IMG/VR virus record: IMGVR_UViG_3300022871_000047
Location: 1-37,623 of that record
Length of the DNA stretch: 37,623 bases
From: a virus
Direction: 5' to 3' (one strand)
In this document: one piece after another, positions 1 to 6,890 of the stretch
How the letters are laid out: the number at the start of each line of letters is the position of its first letter
Position numbering within the stretch: the first letter of the stretch is position 1
Translations under genes and position numbers: made by a program
The notes under the pieces: model-generated
Seen by the model: the letters and a program-made list of their open reading frames with translations, nothing else
Told to the model about the DNA's origin: nothing
Database searches by the model: none

Positions 1-1481
1 TCCTCAAATTTATCAGTTAAAGCATTATAACCTATATTATCACTTGTTTTATCAATAACTTTCTTACCAGCATTCTTTGCAATCTGTTTAGGTATAGCCA
101 AGCAAGCCTCTTTTAAGTATTTAGTTTTAGCGTCTTTAGATAATCTCCAATAAGTTTGTCCTCCACCTACACATATACCTTCTTCAATACCTGACTTAAC
201 AGCAAGTACAGCGTCTTCAATCCTTAATATTTTCTCTTGACGTTCAATCTCAGTATATCCTCCTGCCTTAATAATGCCTACTCCGCTCATTAATATATCT
301 AATCTATCTTGTAATTTAGTCTTTTTATTAATTCCTTTAGTCTGGTCTATTTCTCCTTTAATCATCTCAATCCTTTTCGCTAGCTTATCTTTACTTGCCT
401 TACCTCCTAATATAGTAGTGTTATCTTTTTCAACTATAATTCTTTTAGCATTACCTAGTATCTGGTCTGGATTGTCTATATCTTTGAGTGCAAACCCTAA
501 CTCTTTATTAACACATACGCCCCCAGTGGCTATAGCTATGTCTTTGAGTATCTGAGACTGTTCATCTCCTACAAATGGAGCTTGTACTACCGCACAATGA
601 AAACCTACTGTTTTTTTACCTTTATCTTGTGTTGCCCTATTTAAAGCCCAGTTATTATGGTCTGCTAAGAATTGTAATACCCTCTCGTTGTTATGTATAT
701 CATTAGCTATTATTAATAGTTTTAAATCCCAGCTTACCTTACCCTCGCCAGCTATACCCTCCATTACTTTAGTTAAAAATGGAGTAAGGTCATCTAAAGT
801 CTTTAAAGTGTCATCTACACATAAGACTTTAACCTCTTCTAGGTCTACAGTCATCTTACGAGAATTATTAACAAATCCTTGTAAATCTCTATATCCTTGT
901 TTAAAGTAAATACCTTTAACAGTTTTAGTTTCAATCTTATTCCTTGAGGTCTTTTCTGTGATTATTGAAGCGTGCCAGCCAACTTTATTAAATATTTCTT
1001 TAACAGCCTCTCCTATCTCTTCATCGTTGTTCCCTGCTATAGTAGCTATGTTCTTTATATCTTCAATAGTTTTGACCTCTTTTGAGTATCCTTTTAGCTT
1101 ATTGAGTAGATGGATTAAATCACCCTTTAAGAGGTTTTTAACGTCAACTGAGTTCTTACCAGCCTCTATGTCTTTTAAACCTAATTCAACTAGTTTCTGA
1201 GCTAATATAGCTGTTGTGGTAGTACCATCACCTGCTTCATCATTAGTTTTCTTACAGATAGCCTTTAAGAGTTCTACACCTGCGTTGATAGTAGGGTTAT
1301 CGTGTTGTATGTTCTGAGCTATATAATGCCCATCATTTAAACTACGTGGATAAGTATTTAATTGTTGTACAATTACATTCTTGCCTTTAGGGCATAATGT
1401 TTCCTTTACTATGTCGGCTACTAAATCAATACCTTCCTTTAGTTTTAATCTAGCTTCTTTGCCTTGTTTAATTTTTTTCAT
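1..1481 (-). CDS. groEL: GroEL-like chaperonin (Cpn60), 3' end cut by window
   Basis: The frame stays open from an ATG at 1481 to the window edge, giving 493 residues. About 50 C-terminal residues should be missing compared with the usual ~540. Family landmarks are in order: ETLCPKG (27-33), NDG (49-51), Asp61, the ATP-binding DGTTTT (85-90), VQAPFVGDE in the apical domain (299-307), RIEDA with the catalytic Asp (Asp423), GGG (439-441) and GYNA (484-487). Group I chaperonins fold proteins inside an ATP-driven double ring, normally with a GroES lid. No GroES gene is visible here. TLGPKG has become TLCPKG and ITKDG has become SLNDG, so the protein is divergent. It follows the terminase genes, suggesting late expression and folding of virion proteins (inference). 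Identification as Cpn60 is secure. Confidence 0.95.
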   Translation of the reverse strand, partial: MKKIKQGKEARLKLKEGIDLVADIVKETLCPKGKNVIVQQLNTYPRSLNDGHYIAQNIQHDNPTINAGVELLKAICKKTNDEAGDGTTTTAILAQKLVELGLKDIEAGKNSVDVKNLLKGDLIHLLNKLKGYSKEVKTIEDIKNIATIAGNNDEEIGEAVKEIFNKVGWHASIITEKTSRNKIETKTVKGIYFKQGYRDLQGFVNNSRKMTVDLEEVKVLCVDDTLKTLDDLTPFLTKVMEGIAGEGKVSWDLKLLIIANDIHNNERVLQFLADHNNWALNRATQDKGKKTVGFHCAVVQAPFVGDEQSQILKDIAIATGGVCVNKELGFALKDIDNPDQILGNAKRIIVEKDNTTILGGKASKDKLAKRIEMIKGEIDQTKGINKKTKLQDRLDILMSGVGIIKAGGYTEIERQEKILRIEDAVLAVKSGIEEGICVGGGQTYWRLSKDAKTKYLKEACLAIPKQIAKNAGKKVIDKTSDNIGYNALTDKFE

Positions 1482-1490
1482 AGTTCCCAG

Positions 1491-1643
1491 TTAATAGCCT
1501 GTTAAACTGTTAGGATTAAGAGGCTTATATATCTTATTAATTAGTTTACATATCTCGCATTCCTCATCTGGCTCTATGTCTTGGTGTTCTAAACATTTAC
1601 CTGTACTTATATAATATCTTTCTTTTTTAGTTTCTTGTTTCAT
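1491..1643 (-). CDS. small Cys/His-containing protein with SLTGY tail
   Basis: This 50-residue ORF reads from an ATG at 1643, preceded by AAGGA ten bases upstream. A GTG at 1685 would add 14 residues but overlaps the upstream gene. Cys, His and a CxxC-like pair (GKCLEHQ, EECEIC) could bind a metal. The last six residues, NSLTGY, are identical to the end of the large terminase although the codons differ. It lies between the zinc-type protein upstream and GroEL, ten bases before the GroEL start. Function unknown. Confidence 0.6.
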   Translation of the reverse strand: MKQETKKERYYISTGKCLEHQDIEPDEECEICKLINKIYKPLNPNSLTGY

Positions 1644-1675
1644 TGTATTGTAATCCTTGTATTGTTTTGAATATA

Positions 1676-1888
1676 TTAAATCCACTCTATTTTTCTTATA
1701 AATATCTTATTACATTTAGGACATTGTCCTCCCCTTATTGCAAACCCATTACCATCTGTTTTAATCTTTATACCATGCCACCTTGTTTCTAATTTATTCT
1801 TATCTTTTTTAAATACATACCTAGAAAATAACCCTAAAGACTCTCCACAACATGTTTCACTTGCTAAATTTGTTATACATATATCCAT
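1676..1888 (-). CDS. small putative zinc-binding protein
   Basis: A 70-residue protein whose start follows the large-terminase stop directly. It has a C-terminal CPKC knuckle (QCPKCNKIF) and an N-terminal CC pair, which together could form a four-cysteine zinc site. No family is recognised. Its position between terL and groEL suggests co-transcription with the packaging genes. Confidence 0.65.
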   Translation of the reverse strand: MDICITNLASETCCGESLGLFSRYVFKKDKNKLETRWHGIKIKTDGNGFAIRGGQCPKCNKIFIRKIEWI

Positions 1889-1889
1889 A

Positions 1890-3329
1890 TTAATACCCAG
1901 TTAATGAATTAGATATTGGTTTATATTTATTACGTTTCCTTTCCCTTGGTACTTGCAATATAGTAGCAATTACATAACTTAAAGCGTCTATAGCGTGCTT
2001 TGGTTGTTTACCCCAACGTGGTCTTTGCTCTATGCCCATCTCTGTCTTAATCTCTTCCCATCTTAGGTTCTCTATTTCCTTTAATAAGAAGTTATAAGAA
2101 TCAGCCTTAGCATCTAAATCCTTTAAACTGTTAGCTATAAATATTTTAGGCTTTCCTGTTAGTTCTTGCACTCTGCCCCTCTCTTCCATAAGTCTAGCCC
2201 TATATTCATCCCAATTTTCCCTGCTTGTGCCACTCTCTTTTTTTACTCCCTCTACACTAAAACCTGCATTACATAATTGTTTAATATCACTAGCTTGAGC
2301 ACTATCACCTATACGTCTTATTCTACCTAGTCCTTGCTCTTTTAACTTGAGTATCTGTTGTATGTCTGGGTTAGTTAAATTACGTCTATAAAAACCATCA
2401 AATATCCAAAAGTTAAACTCTCTATCTACTCTTATATATAGTCCTGCTGTAGGGTCTGTAAAACCAAAGTCTAAGCCTAGAAATGTCTCTCCCTCTGGTA
2501 ATTCTTTAATATCAACTAAATGAGTATCTCTATTAAACCAATTACATACTAAACCTGTCATCTTAACAAACTCACCATCTCGTCTAACTCTTAAAGCTGT
2601 CTCAGACAAACCTCTACTCATAACTGCTATTTGCTCACTTAATAAATAAGGATTATGCTTCCATCCTGCATTACTAACATATAAGTCTGGATTATCTGTA
2701 TTAAGATATAAATCATTATATACCCAAGTCATACCTAATACTGGCGTCATGGTTAATATAACTCTCATTATAACTCCTGCTTTCTGTCTAACAAAACATT
2801 CTTCCCATATATCCTTTGGCGGCTCTTCATCAAACCATATTAAATGTTTACCAGCTCCTTGAAATTTACCTCTACCTTGCTCATAACTTTTAAAAGTTAT
2901 TCTACTCTTACCATCTATTTCTATTTCTTTTAGAATACCTTTTCTAAGCCATATTCTATCTGTTATTCTATTATCAGGAATATAACTTAATAACTTCTCT
3001 TGAGTAGTGTCTTTCTGTTCATCATAACTAGGGCAAGCACTCCATATCTCTGCTGGGGTCTTTATTATTGGATGCTCTCCTAAAACTATCTTTGATACTG
3101 TCTGAGCTCCCCATTCTGTCTTACCTACTCTATTACCCCAAAATAAAGCTATTATACTCTTATTTAATTTCTCTAAAGCGTTAGTAGCTTCCTTTTGTTT
3201 ATCGTGTTGTTTAATATACTTTAATGGGTTATTACTCCTTCTGTTCTCCTTCTCCTCTAGTGCTCTCATCAATTTCATCTTTTCGTTGGGTGTCTTTAAA
3301 CTTATTGTACTTGTTTTTGATATACTCAT
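1890..3329 (-). CDS. terL: terminase large subunit (ATPase + nuclease)
   Basis: This 479-residue protein is the motor and nuclease that cuts concatemeric DNA and drives it into proheads. ATPase domain: Walker A GNRVGKT (65-71), Walker B LIWFDEE (163-169) and coupling motif LTMTP (192-196). RNase H-like nuclease domain: Asp287 in GLDFGFTD, Asp342 in IGDSA and Asp448 in KHAIDAL. All expected acidic residues are present and the length is usual for the family. The start overlaps the small terminase by 98 bases. The protein ends in NSLTGY, as does the small gene at 1491-1643. Confidence 0.97.
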   Translation of the reverse strand: MSISKTSTISLKTPNEKMKLMRALEEKENRRSNNPLKYIKQHDKQKEATNALEKLNKSIIALFWGNRVGKTEWGAQTVSKIVLGEHPIIKTPAEIWSACPSYDEQKDTTQEKLLSYIPDNRITDRIWLRKGILKEIEIDGKSRITFKSYEQGRGKFQGAGKHLIWFDEEPPKDIWEECFVRQKAGVIMRVILTMTPVLGMTWVYNDLYLNTDNPDLYVSNAGWKHNPYLLSEQIAVMSRGLSETALRVRRDGEFVKMTGLVCNWFNRDTHLVDIKELPEGETFLGLDFGFTDPTAGLYIRVDREFNFWIFDGFYRRNLTNPDIQQILKLKEQGLGRIRRIGDSAQASDIKQLCNAGFSVEGVKKESGTSRENWDEYRARLMEERGRVQELTGKPKIFIANSLKDLDAKADSYNFLLKEIENLRWEEIKTEMGIEQRPRWGKQPKHAIDALSYVIATILQVPRERKRNKYKPISNSLTGY

Positions 3330-3609
3330 CTAATTCTTTATCTGTTAAATTTTCATAACCAGTTATTTCTAACTTTCTTTTCTCTGCTTTGCTTTTAAGA
3401 TAAACAGGCAACGCTATTTCTTTAACGCCTTGCCTATCCTTTTTATCTCTACCTTTTAAGGTAGTTATTTGTTTAAATACTTTATCAGTAGCAAGTTCTT
3501 CAATAGTCATCTTCTTAATCTTATTCTTTGCTTCCTCTACAAACTGGGCTTTAGTTTTAGTTCCTCCTCCTTTATTACCTACTGATAATTTATTGCCTTT
3601 TTGGAACAT
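3232..3609 (-). CDS. terS: terminase small subunit
   Basis: A 125-residue protein beginning MFQKGNKLSVGNKGGG, the basic N-terminus typical of small terminases, which recognise phage DNA and recruit the large subunit. I chose the ATG at 3609 over an upstream in-frame start at 3663 because the latter adds an unrelated hydrophobic stretch. The C-terminal third is highly charged and overlaps the terL start. Assignment rests on the N-terminal motif and adjacency to terL. Confidence 0.8.
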   Translation of the reverse strand: MFQKGNKLSVGNKGGGTKTKAQFVEEAKNKIKKMTIEELATDKVFKQITTLKGRDKKDRQGVKEIALPVYLKSKAEKRKLEITGYENLTDKELDEYIKNKYNKFKDTQRKDEIDESTRGEGEQKE

Positions 3610-3687
3610 TGTCTTTATTCTCTTATATTTAGTTAATATTAGCCCTAAAACAAGGGCACACAATCGTTTCTAAGCGTTTGATAGGTA

Positions 3688-4140
3688 TTATCTATCAAGT
3701 AATTTATAATTTTTCACTATTTTTCTACAATGTCTTATAAAATCATTCACAGACATACCTCTTTTCGCCATATTACATATTGAGCAACAAGACACAACAT
3801 TGCTATTAGTATAACCTAAATCATTATTCATTCTATCAATTCCTCTTTTATTTGTTAATTCTCCACAATAAATACATTTACCATTATAATTTTTTTTAAA
3901 TTCTTGATAATCTAATTCAAAATTTATACCTCTTTGTTTAGCTCCAGTTTTATATTTTCTATATTTATACTTTATTGTATCTTTTTCTTTATAATATCTT
4001 TTTTTACTATATTCTAATTCCTTCTTTTTACCACAAATTTTACATCTATTCATAACTCCCATCTTGTGATATTTATTTGTTGATTTATAAAAATTATCTA
4101 AAGTTTTTTTAATACCACAAGTATTACATTTTTTTTTCAT
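3688..4140 (-). CDS. HNH endonuclease, zinc-finger type, next to terS
   Basis: This 150-residue protein has an N-terminal double zinc knuckle (CNTCGIKK, CKICGKKK). The C-terminal HNH core reads CIYCG ... GIDRMNNDLGY ... CCSICNMAK, the usual pattern of free-standing phage homing endonucleases. These nick DNA and spread their own genes. It lies 79 bases upstream of terS, a common site for HNH genes, some of which also assist terminase. Unlike the three other cassette HNH genes, it has no clear promoter of its own. Confidence 0.85.
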   Translation of the reverse strand: MKKKCNTCGIKKTLDNFYKSTNKYHKMGVMNRCKICGKKKELEYSKKRYYKEKDTIKYKYRKYKTGAKQRGINFELDYQEFKKNYNGKCIYCGELTNKRGIDRMNNDLGYTNSNVVSCCSICNMAKRGMSVNDFIRHCRKIVKNYKLLDR

Positions 4141-4152
4141 ACCACTTATCTT

Positions 4153-4335
4153 TTATAATCTTCTTAAAGCATTGCCTACTGTTCTATTTACTTTTTGCAT
4201 AGCTATTTCTTTTTTACAATACTCCCCAAACTCTTTAAAACTTTTAAAAGTCATAGGTTTTCTCTTATCCTTATATACTATTTTAATCTTTCCTTTATAT
4301 GTTTTAGATAACATATTATTAACATAAATAGCCAT
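4153..4335 (-). CDS. small basic protein, unknown
   Basis: A 60-residue, strongly basic protein (many Lys/Arg, predicted pI high) with no recognised motif. Charge suggests nucleic-acid binding, but nothing in the sequence proves it. It ends 12 bases before the HNH gene and is the first gene after the convergent terminator at 4626-4655, so it should need its own promoter. I could not find a convincing one. Confidence 0.55.
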   Translation of the reverse strand: MAIYVNNMLSKTYKGKIKIVYKDKRKPMTFKSFKEFGEYCKKEIAMQKVNRTVGNALRRL

Positions 4336-4501
4336 ATCTTTGACTTTATTCTACAATATGGTTCTATCTATGCGTTATGTTGTTGATAACTTTTTTAATA
4401 TATTTCTCTTTTAAAAGATTATTCTTGTTTAAAATACTATTTAGCTAATCTTAGCTTATTAATTAAGGGACTTATGCCCTTTAAAAATGCTATAAATATG
4501 C

Positions 4502-4507
4502 TATAAT
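4502..4507 (+). promoter_or_regulatory. candidate plus-strand extended -10 promoter
   Basis: ATGCTATAAT on the plus strand gives a consensus -10 with an upstream TG (extended -10), the same form as the minus-strand promoters here. The -35 is poor (CTTTAA, near 4479-4484). An inverted repeat AAGGG-7 nt-CCCTT at 4465-4482 overlaps the -35 region and could be an operator. Confidence 0.4.
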
Positions 4508-4533
4508 GTATATATAACTATTAAAATAAATAT

Positions 4534-4623
4534 ATGAACAAATATTCTCTTGGTTGGCAAGCTTGCCGACATATAAAATGGTATAGAATATGGCTATTAG
4601 GTGGTATTTCATATCAATTATAA
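4534..4623 (+). CDS. plus-strand microprotein, 29 aa
   Basis: ATG to TAA encodes 29 residues, aromatic and basic in the first half (GWQACRHIKWYRIW) and hydrophobic after (LLGGISY). The reading frame sits about 27 bases after an extended -10 element and ends three bases before a terminator hairpin, so promoter, ORF and terminator form a compact unit on the opposite strand. No Shine-Dalgarno is visible. It could be a membrane-active peptide, or the unit may simply be an RNA. Confidence 0.35.
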   Translation: MNKYSLGWQACRHIKWYRIWLLGGISYQL

Positions 4624-4788
4624 ACAAAAAAACAGGGTTTAATACTCTGTTTTTTGTTTTAAAAGGGCAAATAATAGCCGAACCGCCGCTTACAACAAAA
4701 ACCTACAAGATACGGAAACCTCGCAAATCTTAGATAAGCAGTAGGTTTAGCTATTACCTGCTCCTTTATTTAGTTTTAATCTATCCTA
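4620..4788 (-). ncRNA. structured small RNA 1 (P1 RNA)
   Basis: The promoter at 4795-4822 and terminator at 4626-4655 delimit a ~165-nt minus-strand transcript with no ORF. Stems seen (plus coordinates): 4673-4678 with 4750-4755 (AATAGC/GCTATT), 4699-4706 with 4741-4748 (AAACCTAC/GTAGGTTT), and 4686-4692 with about 4735-4741 (CCGCTTA/TAAGCAG, one G-U). The last interleaves with the second, so a pseudoknot or switch is possible. I recognise no known RNA family. Confidence 0.6.
4626..4655. terminator. bidirectional rho-independent terminator
   Basis: The arms AAAAAACAG and CTGTTTTTT form a 9-bp stem with a run of T after it on either strand. On the minus strand it ends small RNA 1; on the plus strand it ends the 29-aa microgene. 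The two units converge here. Confidence 0.75.
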
Positions 4789-4794
4789 ATACTA

Positions 4795-4822
4795 ATTATA
4801 GCATACTGACTGAGAATGTCAA
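4795..4822 (-). promoter_or_regulatory. sigma70-type promoter P1
   Basis: On the minus strand: TTGACA, 16-bp spacer, TATAAT, with TG just before the -10. Nearly identical to P2 and P3. It drives small RNA 1, with transcription expected to begin near 4788. Confidence 0.85.
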
Positions 4823-4934
4823 GCTTTATCTCTTATTTTCCTATAAAGCCATAAAGGAAATAAAAGCAGCTATTAAATATATAGTTAACTCTATTATATC
4901 CCCTATTGTATCTCTAGGGTCTTTCATATTTCTT

Positions 4935-5117
4935 TTATATTATTTCTTCTTCTCTAAAGAATTCTAAATATAGAAAATCTTCTCCCATAGTATAGCCTGT
5001 TCCGTCTTTTTTAAATCCCACTCCGTATATATGGCTACCATAATAATCATCTATAAACGCTGCTCTTTGCATTTTTCCTGTTCTAGGATTTTTTGTTTTC
5101 TTTATAAAACTACTCAA
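4935..5117 (-). CDS. small protein, unknown
   Basis: A 60-residue protein, basic at the N-terminus (KKTKNPRTGKMQR) and acidic/aromatic at the C-terminus (DFLYLEFFREEE). Its start overlaps the upstream HNH stop by four bases, so translation may be coupled. About 110 bases separate its stop from the P1 promoter. No family recognised. Confidence 0.6.
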   Translation of the reverse strand: MSSFIKKTKNPRTGKMQRAAFIDDYYGSHIYGVGFKKDGTGYTMGEDFLYLEFFREEEII

Positions 5118-5512
5118 ATATTTCGATTTGATACTGACATTAATTCCTTAAAAACTGGAATTAACCGTTTCTCTTCAGCCCGTTTTCTTGGATGATGGGC
5201 TTGGCATAACGTAATACCATTATTAATTGAATAACGTAATTCAGAATATTTTCTCCAAGAGAAAATATGATGAGCTATTATTTTTCCATTACAGTCTGAA
5301 TTATTTATTTTACATTTAAAATTATCTCGTTCCCAAACTGATTTTCTCCAATAAAAGTATGCCGATGTTCTTCTTTCTCCTTGTTTATTTATTCTAGATA
5401 ATTTACTTCTATCTTTTATCCATCTATAATTATTTTTACCAGTTCTTGATTCGTAATTTTGACCAGCTTTTACCTTTTTTCTAAATTTTTCTGTTTTCCA
5501 TAACTCCTTCAT
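5114..5512 (-). CDS. HNH endonuclease
   Basis: A 132-residue protein with a classic HNH core: RDNFKCKI ... IIAHHIFSW ... NNGITLCQAHH. The paired His act with a metal to cut DNA. The basic N-terminal segment contains a SRTGKNNYRW-like stretch, similar to DNA-binding segments in phage HNH proteins. It lacks the promoter/leader seen for the HNH genes at 12.1, 14.6 and 17.2 kb. A host-defence or packaging role cannot be excluded. Confidence 0.85.
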   Translation of the reverse strand: MKELWKTEKFRKKVKAGQNYESRTGKNNYRWIKDRSKLSRINKQGERRTSAYFYWRKSVWERDNFKCKINNSDCNGKIIAHHIFSWRKYSELRYSINNGITLCQAHHPRKRAEEKRLIPVFKELMSVSNRNI

Positions 5513-5540
5513 TATTTTTTTACGTCTTTAAATGGCATAG

Positions 5541-5714
5541 CTATTTATTACCCAATCTTTTAACAACTTTCCCATATTTCGCTTTAACGGAATTTGCTGT
5601 AGATTGACTTTTAAAAGAACCCAAAATCTGCCCTTTTTTACCAGAAGAGGTTATTCTTTGTCTAATTGCGTAATATTTACCTGTTGAAAGGTTGTGTATC
5701 TTTTTTTGAGCCAT
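5541..5714 (-). CDS. small basic protein, unknown
   Basis: 57 residues from an ATG at 5714. Strongly basic and rich in Ser, Lys and Gly; the stretch STGKYYAIRQRITSSGKKG suggests a small beta-sheet nucleic-acid binder, but no motif is diagnostic. It sits between a tiny gene and the HNH gene. Confidence 0.5.
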   Translation of the reverse strand: MAQKKIHNLSTGKYYAIRQRITSSGKKGQILGSFKSQSTANSVKAKYGKVVKRLGNK

Positions 5715-5738
5715 TTTATTATTTTATTTATATTTCTA

Positions 5739-5912
5739 TTATAATAAGATTTTAATCTTTTTTATTAAATTATTATAAAAAGCATATTTAGCTTGTTCTT
5801 CCTTATTAGATTTTCTAAATCCTCGTCTTAAATCTATAACTCCTTTTTGTGCTTCAACTAATACTACCAAAAATGCAACTTCTTTACGATTAAACTTTAT
5901 TTCTTTATTCAT
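5739..5912 (-). CDS. small protein, copy 1 of a duplicated gene
   Basis: 57 residues starting MNKEIKFNRKEVAFLVVLVE. The first 24 residues, plus the leader in front, are repeated exactly in the gene at 7557-7658. The N-terminal helix is hydrophobic and the C-terminus is Lys-rich. This copy is the longer one. Function unknown. Confidence 0.55.
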   Translation of the reverse strand: MNKEIKFNRKEVAFLVVLVEAQKGVIDLRRGFRKSNKEEQAKYAFYNNLIKKIKILL

Positions 5913-5934
5913 ATTTCTTTTATATTAATAAATC
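5840..5934 (-). repeat. 95-bp direct repeat, copy 1
   Basis: Identical to 7586-7680. It covers the leader TATTAATATAAAAGAAAT, the start codon and the first 24 codons of a small gene. It is a recent duplication within the tiny-gene array. Confidence 0.9.
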
Positions 5935-6119
5935 CATTTCTTAATATATCCATTATCTTTTAGTTCTTTCAACGTAGTTTCCTTTGGTAATATCTCAATA
6001 GATATAACTAATTCATTATTTTTATATAAATAAAATAAACCAGTAGAAATATTTAATAATATATTTCCATTCTTTAACGTGTTTCCTTTGTCGTCTTTAT
6101 AAGTTTTAAATAATGTCAT
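5925..6119 (-). CDS. small protein, unknown
   Basis: 64 residues with alternating hydrophobic residues (GNILLNISTGLFYLYKNNEL), suggesting a small beta-sheet fold. The leader is TATTAATATAAAAGAAAT, shared with other genes in this array, with no Shine-Dalgarno. Function unknown. Confidence 0.55.
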   Translation of the reverse strand: MTLFKTYKDDKGNTLKNGNILLNISTGLFYLYKNNELVISIEILPKETTLKELKDNGYIKKWIY

Positions 6120-6140
6120 ATTTCTTTTATATTAATAAAT

Positions 6141-6278
6141 CTATTTCCTTATATCTAAATGTCTTGTTTGCAATAATCCACTTTCTTCTACAATAGCCAT
6201 TACTCGTTTATAACCTTGCTTTACAGGCTTATTAACAAATTTTCTTTTATGCTCACTTATAATTTTTATAATATCCAT
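6141..6278 (-). CDS. small basic protein, unknown
   Basis: 45 residues, basic, with the stretch KRKFVNKPVKQGYKRVMAIV. It starts directly after the shared linker of copy 1 of the 63-bp repeat. Function unknown. Confidence 0.5.
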   Translation of the reverse strand: MDIIKIISEHKRKFVNKPVKQGYKRVMAIVEESGLLQTRHLDIRK

Positions 6279-6336
6279 ATATTTAATTTAATAATAAATC
6301 TAATTATTTTTTATTGAGATGCTCCAGCATTATCTA
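6274..6336 (-). repeat. 63-bp direct repeat, copy 1
   Basis: Identical to 6636-6698. It holds the last codons of one tiny gene (DNAGASQ-stop), the AT-rich linker and the next start codon. This suggests that tiny genes were exchanged by recombination at shared linkers. Confidence 0.9.
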
Positions 6337-6448
6337 AATGTATATCTTCGATTTCTTCTTCTAATCTTATTATTTCTACTATTAATTTTTCTTTGGAGAA
6401 TTTATCCAATTCCTTTATTCTTTTTATTTGTTCTTCTTCTATATTCAT
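6311..6448 (-). CDS. small acidic coiled-coil protein
   Basis: 45 residues, almost all charged and helical (EEEQIKRIKELDKFSKEK, then IIRLEEEIEDIH), with heptad-like hydrophobic spacing. The C-terminal DNAGASQ lies in the 63-bp repeat. Probably a short oligomerising helix; no family recognised. Confidence 0.55.
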   Translation of the reverse strand: MNIEEEQIKRIKELDKFSKEKLIVEIIRLEEEIEDIHLDNAGASQ

Positions 6449-6472
6449 ATATCTAATTTAATAATAAATCTA

Positions 6473-6640
6473 TTAAGCATCTACTTTTTTATCAAGAGCA
6501 TCTATAAACTCACTAAAACCACATCTACTACAAATCTTTTTCATTCCTGTAGGTTCAATATCCATCCCAGAGCTTGGAATAAATTTTAAGCTTGTATCTC
6601 CTCCACATTTTCTGCAAGGAGTATTTTCTATTTTGTCCAT
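6473..6640 (-). CDS. small zinc-ribbon protein
   Basis: 55 residues with two CxxC knuckles, PCRKCGG (9-13) and ICSRCGF (37-41), spaced as in a zinc ribbon. Such proteins usually bind nucleic acid or a polymerase partner. Its start lies in copy 2 of the 63-bp repeat. Confidence 0.65.
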   Translation of the reverse strand: MDKIENTPCRKCGGDTSLKFIPSSGMDIEPTGMKKICSRCGFSEFIDALDKKVDA

Positions 6641-6698
6641 ATATTTAATTTAATAATAAATCTAATTATTTTTTATTGAGATGCTCCAGCATTATCTA
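6636..6698 (-). repeat. 63-bp direct repeat, copy 2
   Basis: Exact copy of 6274-6336. Here the DNAGASQ codons are no longer translated: the upstream gene reads into TAG at the repeat edge, leaving them as a fossil. Confidence 0.9.
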
Positions 6699-6875
6699 TT
6701 CTCTTTCTTTTTTCTTTCCAATCATTTCTTTAACCATTTCTTCTATCTTTTGGTTATAGAATTGTTTAATTTCTTTAGGAGTGGTTGTGTCTTTTACAAA
6801 CCATCTATCCTCAAATTTACCATTACTTCTATTAACACGAGTAAATTTTTTATCAAATTCTTTATTTATATCCAT
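6696..6875 (-). CDS. small basic helical protein
   Basis: 59 residues, very Lys/Glu-rich with a basic tail (IGKKKERE). The stop codon is the first triplet of the 63-bp repeat, suggesting the gene end was replaced when the repeat arrived. Function unknown. Confidence 0.55.
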   Translation of the reverse strand: MDINKEFDKKFTRVNRSNGKFEDRWFVKDTTTPKEIKQFYNQKIEEMVKEMIGKKKERE

Positions 6876-6890
6876 ATTATTTAGGGTTTA

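Noticed and set aside
274-1200. Plus-strand ORFs in the first 1.5 kb
   Set aside because: They are antisense shadows of the GroEL gene, which is well conserved in the opposite strand.
3610-3663. Earlier start for the small terminase
   Set aside because: Adds an unrelated hydrophobic stretch; MFQKGN is the usual N-terminus of the family.
4341-4450. Minus-strand promoter for the terminase operon
   Set aside because: AT-rich boxes exist but none has a credible -35/-10 pair; left unassigned.
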